The notes: generated by a model not told the origin, from the letters alone. Shown: positions 52,335-61,828, counted from the first letter of the stretch. The stretch is DNA of 64,000 bases from Comamonadaceae bacterium (GCA_947448735.1 CANFOS010000003.1:124001-188000), one strand, 5' to 3'. Translations and numbers: made by a program.

Positions 52335-54344
52335 ATGCTATCTAAATTTCTTTGCACCCTGGTCATAGCCACTTTTTGGGGGCCTGTTGCCTTCGCCCAA
52401 AGCACAGCGGGCGACAGCCTGATTGTCGAGATGAATCAGGCCTTCAAGCGGGGTGATCGCAAAAAACTGGCGGCACTGTTGCCACAAGCCAGGGGGCATG
52501 CACTCGAACCCTATGCCGCTTACTGGGAGCTCAAAGCGCGGCTGGACGACGCCAGCGCGCGCGACCTCCAAGACTTTTTTGCCCGCTACCCCGGCACCTA
52601 CCAGGAAGACCGCTTGCGGGCCGACTGGCTGCTGCAGCTGGGGCAAAGGCGCGACTGGCCCGCCTTTGACGCCGAATACCCCAACTACCGAATGGGCGAC
52701 GACAAGGAAATACGTTGCTACGCACTGCTGGTTGAGCACTTGAAAAACCCCGCAGCCGACGCGCGCCTGTCGGACGAGGTGCGTAAAAACTGGCACGCCC
52801 AGCGCGAACCTGATGACGGCTGCCGGGCCGCTGCCGAAAGGCTGGTCGGCACCAAAAACCTGAACGGGCTGGACGTGTGGCAAAAAGCGCGGCTGGCGCT
52901 GGAGTCCAACCGGCCTCGCGCCGCACGCGATGCGGTGGCCATCGTCTCGCCAGAATCACTTGGCATGGTGGCCGAACTCATCAACAGCCCCGCCCGGTTT
53001 TTGACTGACAAAAACCTCGCGCTTCGCAACACGCGTAAAGAACTGATCACCCTGGCGCTTGTCAAGATGGCCAGCGCAGACCTGTCGGGCGCAGAAAGCG
53101 CTGCTGCCATGATGGACGCCAAGTGGGGCAACCAGCTCACCAGCGAAGAACGCAACTGGGTCTGGGGCCTGATTGGCAAGCAGACTGCCACACGGCTGGG
53201 CACCGTGCCCGCAGCCGAGGCGCTGGGCCATTACAACAAGGTCAGCCAAGACACCGACCTGACCGACGACATGCTGGGCTGGAAGGTGCGCGCAGCCCTG
53301 CGGGCCGGCAGCCAGCCACGATGGCGCGACGTGCTGAGCGCCACCAAAGCCATGAGCGAAGTGGCCAAAGCCGAACCTGTCTGGGTTTACTGGAGGGCAC
53401 GTGCCCTGGTGGCGACAACCCAGGCCGGCAACCCCGAGGCGGTGGCACTGTACCAGTCGATCGCATCGGTGCGCGGCTTCTACGAGCAACTGGCGCTGGA
53501 GGAACTCGGCCAAAAAATCGTCGCCCCACCCAAGCCAGCAGCCGTCAGCCCCGAAGAAAAAGAAAACGCACGGCTGAACGCCGGACTGAACCGCGCCGCC
53601 TACGCCATCGCGATTGGCTTGCGGCCAGAAGGCGTACGGGAATGGAACTACAGCACCAACCTGGCCAAACCGGGCGGCATGAGCGACCGCGAACTGCTGG
53701 CTGCCGCGCAGTTTGCCTGCGACAAACAAATCTGGGACCGCTGCATCAACACCAGCGAGCGCACCAAGGCCGTGATTGACCTGGAGCAGCGCTTCCCCAT
53801 GCCGTTCAAGGAGGCCGTGGTCAAACGCGCGCAAAGCATCAACCTGGACCCGGCTTATGTGTACGGGCTGATCCGGCAGGAAAGCCGCTTCATCATGGAT
53901 GCCAGATCCGGCGTGGGCGCATCCGGTCTGATGCAGGTCATGCCCACCACCGCCCGCGAGACAGCACGGCGCATCGGCATGGCGGGCTTCACCACCGGAC
54001 AGTTAACGGACCGTGACACCAACATCGCCATCGGTACAGGTTATTTGAAACTGGTGCTGGACGACGTTGGCGGCTCCATGCCCATGGCCGCTGCCGCCTA
54101 CAACGCCGGGCCGGGTCGACCAAGAACATGGCGCGGACAGTCTGGCAGCCCGACGGTCGAGGCCGCCATCTGGGCTGAAAGCGTGCCTTTTCTGGAAACC
54201 CGTGACTATGTCAAAAAAGTTCTTTCCAATACCACCAACTACGCCGCCATCTTGACGGGCCAGCCGCAATCGCTGAAAGCACGGCTGGGCACAGTCGGGC
54301 CGCGCGATGCCAGCCAACCCGAGACCGACAAAACCTTGCCCTGA
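52335..54344 (+). CDS. slt: Soluble lytic murein transglycosylase (Slt70-like)
   Basis: A 669-residue periplasmic enzyme. It has a signal peptide (MLSKFLCTLVIATFWGPVAF then AQS), a long alpha-superhelical ring domain (about 30-480), and a C-terminal goose-type lysozyme-like domain. The catalytic Glu is E516 in LIRQESRF, followed by GASGLMQVMPTTARETAR and AAAYNAGPGRPRTW. It cleaves peptidoglycan glycan strands to 1,6-anhydro products. The ATG at 52335 is used; a TTG one codon earlier also opens the frame. Confidence 0.94.
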   Translation: MLSKFLCTLVIATFWGPVAFAQSTAGDSLIVEMNQAFKRGDRKKLAALLPQARGHALEPYAAYWELKARLDDASARDLQDFFARYPGTYQEDRLRADWLLQLGQRRDWPAFDAEYPNYRMGDDKEIRCYALLVEHLKNPAADARLSDEVRKNWHAQREPDDGCRAAAERLVGTKNLNGLDVWQKARLALESNRPRAARDAVAIVSPESLGMVAELINSPARFLTDKNLALRNTRKELITLALVKMASADLSGAESAAAMMDAKWGNQLTSEERNWVWGLIGKQTATRLGTVPAAEALGHYNKVSQDTDLTDDMLGWKVRAALRAGSQPRWRDVLSATKAMSEVAKAEPVWVYWRARALVATTQAGNPEAVALYQSIASVRGFYEQLALEELGQKIVAPPKPAAVSPEEKENARLNAGLNRAAYAIAIGLRPEGVREWNYSTNLAKPGGMSDRELLAAAQFACDKQIWDRCINTSERTKAVIDLEQRFPMPFKEAVVKRAQSINLDPAYVYGLIRQESRFIMDARSGVGASGLMQVMPTTARETARRIGMAGFTTGQLTDRDTNIAIGTGYLKLVLDDVGGSMPMAAAAYNAGPGRPRTWRGQSGSPTVEAAIWAESVPFLETRDYVKKVLSNTTNYAAILTGQPQSLKARLGTVGPRDASQPETDKTLP

Positions 54345-54352
54345 CCGATGAA

Positions 54353-54373
54353 TGCTATCGAATAAGTAGCTAC
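54353..54373 (+). repeat. Dispersed TGCTAT...TAGCTGC repeat, copy 4
   Basis: The segment reads TGCTATCGAATAAGTAGCTA then C, directly after the slt stop. The following bases to about 54430 are AT-rich, with a GGGCTGCAGCCC palindrome at about 54390-54401. Confidence 0.5.
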
Positions 54374-54463
54374 TCGCCTAAGAAAATATTGGGCTGCAGC
54401 CCTAATGCACCTAAAAATGGCCTTTTTTGAGCAAAACTCAGTCGAAACCGCTAAATTAGCACC

Positions 54464-55408
54464 ATGAAAAAAATCCTCATCCTCGGCGGCACTGGTTTTG
54501 TCGGCCGCCACCTGTGTGAAAAGCTGGCCGAAGGCGATTACCGCACCACCGTGTTGACCCGCAGGCGTTCAAACGCCAGGCATTTGCAGATGCTGCCGAT
54601 GGTCGATGTGCTGGAAGGCCCTGCCCATGACGCGGCCACCCTCACGCCGCTGCTGGCCGAGCATGATGCCGTCGTCAATCTGGTGGCCATCCTGCATGGC
54701 AGCGAAGCTGCTTTTGACAAAGCCCATGTGCAATTGCCCACGGCACTTGCGAAAGCCTGCACTGCCGCCGGGCAGCGGCGCATCATCCACGTCAGCTCGC
54801 TGGGTGCAGATTTGAAGGCACCGTCCATGTACCAGCGCAGCAAAGCGCGCGGCGAAGCGGTGCTGCACAGCTCTGCCCTGGACATCAGCGTGCTGCGGCC
54901 CAGCGTGATTTTTGGCGCTGAGGACAAGTTCTTAAACACCTTTGCCTCGCTGCAAAAGCTGTTTCCGTTCATCCCGCTGGCGGGCAGCACCGCCAAATTT
55001 CAACCGGTGTGGGTCGAAGACGTGGCAACGGCACTGGTCAAGTGCCTTGAAGACAAAGCAACCATCGGCCAAACCTACGAGGCCTGCGGCCCGGAAGTTT
55101 TCACGCTCAAGCAGCTGGTGCAGCTGGCGGGTCAGTACAGCGGCCATGAAAAGCCTGTCATTGGGCTGCCCGACGCGCTGGCACGCATCCAGGCTGGCCT
55201 GATGGAGCTGGCACCCGGTGAGCCCATCATGAGCCGTGACAATCTGGACGCGATGAAGGTTGACAACATCTCCGGCGGCACACTGCCTGGCCTGCAAGCC
55301 CTGGGCATCACACCATCTGCCCTGAGTGCGGTGGTGCCGTTTTACCTGGGCGCGCAAGGGCTGCGCAGCGGCTTGACCGCCAAGCGCAAGACGGCCGGAC
55401 GGTTCTAA
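54464..55408 (+). CDS. NAD(P)-binding protein of the NDUFA9-like atypical SDR group
   Basis: A 314-residue atypical extended SDR. KKILILGGTGFVGRHLCEKL is the dinucleotide site; HVSSLGADLKAPSMYQRSKA carries the region aligned with YxxxK (Y...K spacing kept in YQRSK). It resembles the complex I assembly-associated subunit NDUFA9 and its bacterial relatives, which bind NADPH structurally and have no settled bacterial role. Likely cytosolic, monocistronic; another complex I-related homologue lies at 57881. Confidence 0.85.
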   Translation: MKKILILGGTGFVGRHLCEKLAEGDYRTTVLTRRRSNARHLQMLPMVDVLEGPAHDAATLTPLLAEHDAVVNLVAILHGSEAAFDKAHVQLPTALAKACTAAGQRRIIHVSSLGADLKAPSMYQRSKARGEAVLHSSALDISVLRPSVIFGAEDKFLNTFASLQKLFPFIPLAGSTAKFQPVWVEDVATALVKCLEDKATIGQTYEACGPEVFTLKQLVQLAGQYSGHEKPVIGLPDALARIQAGLMELAPGEPIMSRDNLDAMKVDNISGGTLPGLQALGITPSALSAVVPFYLGAQGLRSGLTAKRKTAGRF

Positions 55409-55511
55409 GTCGGCATCAATTCGCCTGAGTTTTTGCATCAATCCACCGTTGATGCCGCGCTAGCATGGCGTGTCCACACAAATAAACAAGCAAATAAGCG
55501 AGGAAGGCACC

Positions 55512-56195
55512 ATGCTCAAGCTTTATATCGGCAACAAAAACTATTCGTCCTGGTCCATGCGGCCCTGGGTCTTGCTCAAACAGAGCGGCATCCCGTTTGA
55601 AGAGGTCATGGTCAGGTTTGACGCGTTTCAGGCCGGCTCGGAATTTCGCAAAACAGTCGATGCGGTGTCGCCCGTTGGCAAAGTCCCTGTGCTGGTGGAC
55701 GACGGTTTGGTGGTCTGGGACACACTGGCGATTGCCGAGTATCTGGCCGAGCAATTTCCTGAAAAAGCTCTCTGGCCGCAAGACTCAAAAGCGCGCGCCC
55801 GGGCCAGATCGGTCTGCGCTGAAATGCACAGCGGCTTTGCTGCGCTGCGCTCAGCCTGCCCGATGAACATCGAAGCCAGCCTGCCAGACATGGGCCAGCT
55901 GATCTGGCGCGACAAGCCTGCTGTGCGTGCAGACGTAGCGCGCGTGGTGGCGATGTGGGACGAGCTGTTAACCCAGCACAGCGGCCCGATGCTGTTTGGC
56001 GAGTTCAGCATTGCTGATGCCTACTACGCGCCCGTGGCCATGCGCTTGAAGACTTACGCCCTGCCGGTGCCTGCCAGCATCACCGCGTACATCCACAGGC
56101 TGTGCGCCACATCAGGTTTGAAGGCGTGGATCGATGATGCGCTGCTTGAAAACGACTTTCGGGATTTTGAAGAGCCGTACCGCTTGCAGCCTTGA
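55512..56195 (+). CDS. Glutathione S-transferase family protein
   Basis: A 227-residue protein. The N-terminal thioredoxin-like domain starts MLKLYIGNKNYSSWSMRPWV, where the catalytic Ser/Cys position is in NYSSWS, and has SPVGKVPVLVDDG followed by WDTLAIAEYLAE, the glutathione-binding part. The C-terminal helical domain includes FGEFSIADAYYAPVAMRL, with the conserved N-capping Asp. AGGAAGG precedes the ATG. Substrate unknown. Confidence 0.9.
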   Translation: MLKLYIGNKNYSSWSMRPWVLLKQSGIPFEEVMVRFDAFQAGSEFRKTVDAVSPVGKVPVLVDDGLVVWDTLAIAEYLAEQFPEKALWPQDSKARARARSVCAEMHSGFAALRSACPMNIEASLPDMGQLIWRDKPAVRADVARVVAMWDELLTQHSGPMLFGEFSIADAYYAPVAMRLKTYALPVPASITAYIHRLCATSGLKAWIDDALLENDFRDFEEPYRLQP

Positions 56196-56232
56196 GGCAA
56201 ACCGCAAGGTGCCAGACCGCTAAACTGCCCCC

Positions 56233-57591
56233 ATGGAAATTTTCATGGTCGGTGGTGCGGTTCGCGACAGCTTGCTGGGCTTGCCTGTGCAAGACCGCGA
56301 CTGGGTGGTGGTCGGCAGCACGCCTGAAGAATTGGTATCACGCGGCTTTTTGCCTGTCGGCAAAGACTTTCCGGTGTTTCTTCACCCCACGACCAAAGAA
56401 GAATACGCCCTGGCCCGCACCGAGCGCAAAACCGCAAAAGGCTATCACGGCTTTACGGTGCATGCGGCGCCTGATATCACGCTGGAGCAAGACCTGGCGC
56501 GGCGCGACCTGACCATCAACGCCATCGCCGCCTGCGCATTGATTGACCGGTCTACCGGGCAGTTTGGCACCGATGTGGCCCTGACCCCTGCCGATCTGAT
56601 CGACCCCCATGGCGGCCAGCGCGACATCACCGCCAAACTGCTGCGCCACGTGACCGATGCCTTCCGCGAAGACCCGGTGCGCATTCTGCGGGTCGCGCGG
56701 TTTGCGGCCCGCTTTGCTGACTTCAGCGTTGCGCCTGAGACCCTGCAGCTGATGAAGGACATGGTGGCCGATGGCGAAGCCGACGCGCTGGTGGCCGAGC
56801 GTGTGTGGCAAGAACTGTCGCGCGGATTGATGGAAGCAAAACCATCGCGCATGTTCGAGGTGCTGCGCGAATGCGGTGCACTTGAGCGTTTGTTGCCGGA
56901 AGTCAACCGGCTGTGGGGTGTGCCGCAGCGTGCGGACCACCACCCCGAGGTCGATACCGGTGTGCATCTCATGATGGTGCTTGATATGGCGGCGCGACAG
57001 GACGCACCCTTGCCAGTGCGCTTTGCCTGCCTGATGCATGACCTGGGCAAAGGAATTAAATTGGGGTCAGACTCCAAATTCATCGGCCAGGAATCTGGCC
57101 TTCCCGCAGCGCCTAGCGCTGCTATGAAATTGGAGTCTGACCCCAATTTAATTCCGCGCCACATCGGTCATGAACGCCGCAGCGCCAAGTTATCAAAAAC
57201 CGTTTGTGAACGGCTGCGTGTGCCGGTTGAATGCCGCGAGCTGGCCGACGTCGTAGCCATGGAGCACGGCAACATTCACCGCAGTGCTGACTTCAGCGCA
57301 GCAGCGCTGGTTCGGTTGCTGGAGCGCTGCGATGCCTTTCGCAAGCCGCAGCGTTTTGACGCTGTGCTGCTGGCCTGCGAGTGCGATGCGCGCGGGCGGC
57401 TGGGCCTGCATGAATCGCCCTATCCGCCGCGCCAGCGGCTAGCTGGCGTGCTGAAAGCCGCGCAGTCGGTGATGACCGGCGTGATTGCCGAGGCGGCGCA
57501 GGCCGACGGGCTGGATGGCAAAAAAATCGGTGAGCGGGTGCATGCAGCGCGGGTGACGGCAGTGGCGCAGCACATCCAGTCGTCAAATTAG
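56233..57591 (+). CDS. cca: Multifunctional CCA tRNA nucleotidyltransferase with insertion in HD domain
   Basis: A 452-residue enzyme that adds or repairs the tRNA 3' CCA end and carries an HD phosphohydrolase domain. The nucleotidyltransferase part has [13 protein letters not shown] and DWVVVG, the [10 protein letters not shown] motif, and the HD motif LMHDLGKG at about 267-274. Right after this motif, about 33 residues (275-307) are encoded by a REP-like inverted repeat; the normal sequence resumes at [10 protein letters not shown]. The reading frame is intact. Most homologues are roughly 410-420 residues, so the extra length equals the insertion. The core tRNA activity should survive; the HD activity may be altered. 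Confidence 0.93.
   Translation: MEIFMVGGAVRDSLLGLPVQDRDWVVVGSTPEELVSRGFLPVGKDFPVFLHPTTKEEYALARTERKTAKGYHGFTVHAAPDITLEQDLARRDLTINAIAACALIDRSTGQFGTDVALTPADLIDPHGGQRDITAKLLRHVTDAFREDPVRILRVARFAARFADFSVAPETLQLMKDMVADGEADALVAERVWQELSRGLMEAKPSRMFEVLRECGALERLLPEVNRLWGVPQRADHHPEVDTGVHLMMVLDMAARQDAPLPVRFACLMHDLGKGIKLGSDSKFIGQESGLPAAPSAAMKLESDPNLIPRHIGHERRSAKLSKTVCERLRVPVECRELADVVAMEHGNIHRSADFSAAALVRLLERCDAFRKPQRFDAVLLACECDARGRLGLHESPYPPRQRLAGVLKAAQSVMTGVIAEAAQADGLDGKKIGERVHAARVTAVAQHIQSSN
57052..57155. repeat. REP-like inverted repeat inserted in cca
   Basis: The arms 57052-57080 and 57127-57155 are 29 bp with a single mismatch and contain TTGGGGTCAGACTCCAA on the left. Between them are two smaller hairpins: GGCCAG/CTGGCC and GCAGCGC/GCGCTGC. 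The GGGGTCAGACTCC core is known to me from repeats associated with REP-type (RAYT) transposases in betaproteobacteria. The whole 104-base element is translated in frame within cca. Confidence 0.85.
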
Positions 57592-57777
57592 CTGCGACAC
57601 GATGCTGGCCACCAGACTCAGCAAAATGGTGGTGGTCAGCGGAATGTAGCGCTCCTTGCCAAACAGCTTGAAGCGCAAGTCACCCGGCAGTTTGCCAAAG
57701 CCCAGCTTGTTCAGCCAGGGCGTGAGCGCGCTGATAAACACCAGGGTCAGAAAAATAACGATCATCCAGCGAATCAT
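57583..57777 (-). CDS. DUF2905 small membrane protein
   Basis: A 64-residue protein with two hydrophobic helices ([20 protein letters not shown] and [20 protein letters not shown]) around the loop [12 protein letters not shown], the DUF2905 signature. Function unknown. The start at 57777 matches the family; a longer upstream frame is an artefact. Its 3' end overlaps the convergent cca stop by 9 bases. Confidence 0.85.
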   Translation of the reverse strand: MIRWMIVIFLTLVFISALTPWLNKLGFGKLPGDLRFKLFGKERYIPLTTTILLSLVASIVSQLI

Positions 57778-57833
57778 GCGCGAAAGCTTTTCAAAAGATG
57801 TTTTCCCGCCGGTCGGCACCGCCGGAAAAACGG

Positions 57834-57885
57834 CCCCCTCGGGGGGCAGAGAACGACACGATATGCGTGAACGTGGGCGCTCATA
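57834..57885 (+). repeat. GGGGGGCAG-type intergenic repeat, copy A
   Basis: CCCTCGGGGGGCAG followed by GACACGATATGCGTGAACGT and GGG resembles the inverse of the segment at 61836-61880, which carries CTGCCCCCCGAGGG preceded by GTTCACTTCGTGTC. Such sequences recur between genes in Comamonadaceae. Confidence 0.5.
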
Positions 57886-58984
57886 AGGTATGGGTTCTGT
57901 CGCCTGCCGAAAAGCCCATCGGCTGCCACACCGCCGCGCCCTTCGCACCGAAGGCGATCACCTTGAACAACTCGCCCATTTCATGTTCATTGATGAGCTT
58001 TTGCACCATGGTTTTATCGGCAATCGGCGCGTCTTCCATGCCATCGAGCACACCGCAGTTGAGTAAAAACCGCCCCTGCCCGGCATAACCCAGCACGGGC
58101 AAGCCGGCCTCTTGCCCGGCCAGGGCGATGCCGGTGAAGTTGACATGCGCGGTGATGTCCTTGCTGCCCACATGGGCCAGTGCATCAGCATCCACCTGAT
58201 GCGCGCGGTGGCACAGCACGGTGCCCATGCTGCGCTGCGGGTGGTAGTACTCATGCTCGGGAAAGCCGTAGTCGATCATGAAAATAGCGCCTGCTTCAAG
58301 CCTGTCCGCCAGGGTACGCACAAAGCCTTCGGCTTGCGGGTGGATTTCCGTCAGGTAGTCATGCGCACCCGGCACCTCGATCGGCGGCCTCAAGTCGGTT
58401 GGCTGGTCAGCATAAGTCAAGGCGCTTTGATGGACCACCACACCCCGTTCGTGCCAAACGCCGTTCAGGCGCGCCAGCAATTTCACCGGCATGGCGTCCA
58501 GCACCTCATTGCCAATCACCACGCCGCGGATGGCGTCGGGCAGGGCTGTCGCCCATTGCACGCGCCCCTCAAATGCTGCCAGGCGCTGCTGCTGACGGGC
58601 CCGCAAACTGCCCGACACATCCACAATGGTGTAGCGCGTGACCTGCGGCAGTGCCTGCAAGATCTGCTCGGCCAGCGCGCCAGAGCCGGCACCAAACTCC
58701 CATACCTGGCGCTCGCCCGTGGCCTCCAACGCCTGGGCCAGCTGCCGCGCCAGAGCCTGGCCAAAGCGCGGTGACATCTCGGGTGCGGTCACAAAATCGC
58801 TGCCAGCATCCAGAGCGCCGCCAGGCATCAGGCCAAACTTGCGCAGGTCGTTGGCGTAGTAGCCCAGGCCGGGCGTGTACAGCGCCATGTTCATAAACAC
58901 GTCAAAGCCCAGCCAGCCACCGGCTTGCGCTATGGCCTCGTGGATTCGGATGTGCAGGGGGGTCGTTAAGATATCGTTCATCAT
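57881..58984 (-). CDS. SAM-dependent methyltransferase, NDUFAF7/MidA family
   Basis: A 367-residue protein of the NDUFAF7 family. GGWLGFDVFMNMALYTPGLG is the conserved N-terminal block (substrate pocket), FVTAPEMSPRFGQALARQL a signature, VWEFGAGSGALAEQIL the SAM-binding motif, and FMIDYGFPEHEYYHPQR another conserved block. The mitochondrial protein dimethylates an arginine of complex I subunit NDUFS2; bacterial roles are not settled. Start at 58984 or the adjacent ATG at 58981. Confidence 0.9.
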   Translation of the reverse strand: MMNDILTTPLHIRIHEAIAQAGGWLGFDVFMNMALYTPGLGYYANDLRKFGLMPGGALDAGSDFVTAPEMSPRFGQALARQLAQALEATGERQVWEFGAGSGALAEQILQALPQVTRYTIVDVSGSLRARQQQRLAAFEGRVQWATALPDAIRGVVIGNEVLDAMPVKLLARLNGVWHERGVVVHQSALTYADQPTDLRPPIEVPGAHDYLTEIHPQAEGFVRTLADRLEAGAIFMIDYGFPEHEYYHPQRSMGTVLCHRAHQVDADALAHVGSKDITAHVNFTGIALAGQEAGLPVLGYAGQGRFLLNCGVLDGMEDAPIADKTMVQKLINEHEMGELFKVIAFGAKGAAVWQPMGFSAGDRTHTL

Positions 58985-59031
58985 GGCAATGCGTCTGAGC
59001 TCAGATTGTCAACGATTGCCCCTACCCACCC

Positions 59032-59829
59032 ATGCCACAACACCCACCCTCTCCTGTCGTTCTTGTCACCGGCGCAGCCAAGCGACTGGGCCGCGAGATT
59101 GCTCTGGCACTTGCCGCAGGTGGCTGGCGTGTGGCGGTGCACTACCGCAGCTCTGCGCAAGATGCTATTGAAACCGTAGCTGCCTGCACACGTATTCAGG
59201 GCGATTCCGCCTTGTTTGAGACTGATTTAGGGGACGAAAATGCAGTCAAAGCGCTGGTGCCGAGCGTGGTTGAACGCTTTGGCCAGATCGATGCCGTCGT
59301 CAACAGCGCCTCAACCTTTGAGCAGGACGATGCTGCCAGCTTCAGCTTTGCAGCGCTTGAAAAACACCTGCGCAGCAACACAGGCGCGCCGATCTTGCTG
59401 GCGCAAGCGCTGCACACGCATCTGGCCAGCCGCCACGCACGCGGTGAAAACCCGGTTCGCGGAGCGGTGGTCAATCTGCTCGACCAGAAGCTGTGGAACC
59501 AGAACCCTGATTTTTTAAGTTACACCCTGTCCAAAGCGGCGCTCGAAGCCGCCAACACCATGCTGGCCATGGCACTGGCCCCACAGGTGCGGGTGGTGGG
59601 TGTGGCACCGGGCCTGACCCTGACCAGCCACATGTTGAGCGATGCACAGTTTGAAGCGCTGCACAAGCTGTCACCTCTGGGCCGCTCGTCGACGCCTGCT
59701 GATGTGGCAGCCACCGTTAAATTTGCACTTGAAAACCAGTCCATCACCGGCACCACGCTGCTGGTCGATGGTGGCCAACACCTGATGAAGTTTGCGCGCG
59801 ATTTCTCCCTCATGACAAACCACACCTGA
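59032..59829 (+). CDS. SDR, pteridine reductase-like
   Basis: A 265-residue SDR resembling FolM/PTR1 pteridine reductases. VVLVTGAAKRLGREIALALA (with the AKRLG motif typical of pteridine reductases), VNSASTF, NLLDQKLWNQNPDFLSYTLS with the catalytic Tyr and Lys in YTLSK. It is followed two bases later by folB, which supports a pterin or folate substrate. An AT-richer spot at 59163-59183 is a copy of the dispersed repeat, encoding residues about 44-51. Confidence 0.85.
   Translation: MPQHPPSPVVLVTGAAKRLGREIALALAAGGWRVAVHYRSSAQDAIETVAACTRIQGDSALFETDLGDENAVKALVPSVVERFGQIDAVVNSASTFEQDDAASFSFAALEKHLRSNTGAPILLAQALHTHLASRHARGENPVRGAVVNLLDQKLWNQNPDFLSYTLSKAALEAANTMLAMALAPQVRVVGVAPGLTLTSHMLSDAQFEALHKLSPLGRSSTPADVAATVKFALENQSITGTTLLVDGGQHLMKFARDFSLMTNHT
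59163..59183 (+). repeat. Dispersed TGCTAT...TAGCTGC repeat, copy 5 (in SDR gene)
   Basis: The segment reads TGCTATTGAAACCGTAGCTG then C, inside the pteridine-reductase-like gene. Confidence 0.5.
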
Positions 59830-59830
59830 T

Positions 59831-60202
59831 ATGTCCCACACCCGCGGCACCCAGATTTTGACGCTCACAGGTTTGCGTTTTGACGCCAGTCTTGGCATTC
59901 TCGACAGCGAAAAAGCCGCGCCTCAACCGATTCAGGTCGATGCCGAGCTCAACCTGGGCATGCAGCCCCTGATACCCAGCGCCGATGACATCCACCATGT
60001 GCTGGACTACCGCAAGGTGCGCCAGATCATCATCACGGAATGCACCGCCAAACACGTGAATTTGCTGGAAACATTGATCGGCAAACTCGCCCACCGGCTG
60101 ATGCAGCTGCCCGGTGTGCTGGGCGTGCGGGTCAAGATTGCCAAGCTTGAAATATTTGACGATTGCGAAGTGGCGATTCGTATCGAGACAGGGCAGTGGT
60201 GA
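59831..60202 (+). CDS. folB: Dihydroneopterin aldolase family protein
   Basis: A 123-residue FolB/FolX-type T-fold protein. [20 protein letters not shown] is the family start, [20 protein letters not shown] includes the conserved Tyr, and [17 protein letters not shown] carries the conserved LLE segment. It converts dihydroneopterin to 6-hydroxymethyl-dihydropterin in folate synthesis (or is a FolX epimerase-like relative). Neighbours are a pteridine-reductase-like SDR two bases upstream and ttcA downstream. Confidence 0.8.
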   Translation: MSHTRGTQILTLTGLRFDASLGILDSEKAAPQPIQVDAELNLGMQPLIPSADDIHHVLDYRKVRQIIITECTAKHVNLLETLIGKLAHRLMQLPGVLGVRVKIAKLEIFDDCEVAIRIETGQW

Positions 60203-60207
60203 ACAGC

Positions 60208-61182
60208 ATGGGGACCAACGACATGAACGCCTTATGGTCAGAAGCCGAGCAAGCGCAAGCTCAGCATCAGAGTTCTGCCCGCGTGCAGAACTCGATGAAG
60301 ATTGAACGGGAAGAACACAAACTGGAAAAACGCCTGTGCCGCGAAGTCGGCCGTGCGATTGTTGACTTCAACATGATTGAAGAAGGCGACAAGGTGATGG
60401 TCTGCGTGTCTGGCGGCAAGGACAGCTACGCCATGCTGGACATCTTGATGAAATTGCAAAAGCGCGCGCCGATCAACTTCAGTTTGATCGCTGTCAATCT
60501 GGACCAAAAGCAACCCGGCTTTCCAGAGCACATCCTGCCCGACTATTTGAGCAAGCTGGGCGTGCCCTTTCACATTGAAAACCAGGACACGTACAGCATC
60601 GTCAAGCGGGTGATACCAGAAGGAAAAACGCTGTGCTCACTTTGCTCCCGCCTGCGGCGCGGCATTTTGTACCGGGTCGCCGGTGAGTTGGGCGCCACCA
60701 AAATCGCGCTGGGCCATCACCGTGATGACATGCTGCAAACGTTTTTCCTGAACATGTTTTTTGCCGCCAAGCTCAAAGGCATGCCGCCCAAGCTGGTCAG
60801 CGACGATGGCAAAAACATCGTCATTCGGCCGATGGCCTATGTGCCGGAAAAAGACCTGAGCCGCTGGGCCGATGTGCAAAACTTTCCCATCATTCCCTGC
60901 ACGCTATGCGGCAGCCAGGAAAACCTGCAACGCAAGCAGGTCGGCAACATGCTGCGCGAATGGGACAAGAAATTCCCTGGCCGAATTGAGAACATGTTCA
61001 GCGCCCTGCAAAACATCGTGCCCTCGCATTTGATGGACGGCAAGCGCCATGACTTCAAAAGCATCAAAACCACGGGTGTTGCCGATGCAGAGGGCGACAA
61101 GGCGTTTGATGCTGACGACTTCAAGGGGCCGACGACGACAGAGCTTGCAGGCCGATCGGTGATCAAAATACAGTCGTTCTGA
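60208..61182 (+). CDS. ttcA: tRNA 2-thiocytidine(32) synthetase
   Basis: A 324-residue ATP-dependent thiolase modifying C32 of tRNA. The PP-loop is [16 protein letters not shown]; the cluster cysteines are in [10 protein letters not shown] and the later [15 protein letters not shown]. The ATG at 60208 is used; GTG at 60199 overlaps the folB stop, and ATG at 60223 is also possible. It holds a [4Fe-4S] cluster in characterised homologues. Likely co-transcribed with folB. Confidence 0.94.
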   Translation: MGTNDMNALWSEAEQAQAQHQSSARVQNSMKIEREEHKLEKRLCREVGRAIVDFNMIEEGDKVMVCVSGGKDSYAMLDILMKLQKRAPINFSLIAVNLDQKQPGFPEHILPDYLSKLGVPFHIENQDTYSIVKRVIPEGKTLCSLCSRLRRGILYRVAGELGATKIALGHHRDDMLQTFFLNMFFAAKLKGMPPKLVSDDGKNIVIRPMAYVPEKDLSRWADVQNFPIIPCTLCGSQENLQRKQVGNMLREWDKKFPGRIENMFSALQNIVPSHLMDGKRHDFKSIKTTGVADAEGDKAFDADDFKGPTTTELAGRSVIKIQSF

Positions 61183-61222
61183 GCTTTATTATTTTTCTGT
61201 GTTCAACGGATGGGCGGACGAT

Positions 61223-61828
61223 ATGAATCGGGCAGGAAAAGCGCTGGCAAGCGCGCTGATGGTGGTGGTGAGCGTTTTTCTGACGGCCTGCTCCAGCATG
61301 CGCATTGTCGACAGCGATGTCACCGCGTTTTCAGCCTGGACGGCCGCACCGCCAGCGCCGGGCACGCCCTACCGCTTTGAGCGTTTGCCATCCCAAAGCA
61401 CAGCCGCGCAGCAAGACCGCATTGAGGCACTGGCCACCACCAGCTTGTCAAAAGTTGGCATGACGCTCAGCCCGCTTGAAGCTCGCTACAGCGTGCAAGT
61501 GCTGCTGGCCACTGACATCGTTCAGCGTTACCCTGACCCTGGTTTTGGCTTTGGCGGCCCCGGGGTGTTCGCCACTGGCGGCAGCCGCGGGAGTTCATTC
61601 GGCCTGTCATTTCCCATGGCTTTCGGCCAGGCTTACTACAAACGCTCGCTCGGCATTTTGATGCGCGATCTGACAAGCCAAAAAGTGGTGTTTGAATCGC
61701 GTGCGCTGCATGACGGTGTCTGGAATGATGGCTTTGCAGTGCTGCCCGCGATGCTGGACGCTGCCTTGCTGGGCTTTCCGCAGCCGCCTGCTGGAAGCCG
61801 ACGAATTAATGTCGAAATCCCAAGATGA
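61223..61828 (+). CDS. DUF4136-domain lipoprotein
   Basis: A 201-residue predicted lipoprotein: MNRAGKALASALMVVVSVFL followed by the lipobox LTAC and SSMRIVDSDVTAFSAW, the start typical of DUF4136 proteins. A Gly-rich segment (FGFGGPGVFATGGSRGSSFG) lies in the middle. Function unknown, probably outer-membrane anchored. The ATG at 61223 is chosen over a frame opening at 61199. Confidence 0.82.
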   Translation: MNRAGKALASALMVVVSVFLTACSSMRIVDSDVTAFSAWTAAPPAPGTPYRFERLPSQSTAAQQDRIEALATTSLSKVGMTLSPLEARYSVQVLLATDIVQRYPDPGFGFGGPGVFATGGSRGSSFGLSFPMAFGQAYYKRSLGILMRDLTSQKVVFESRALHDGVWNDGFAVLPAMLDAALLGFPQPPAGSRRINVEIPR

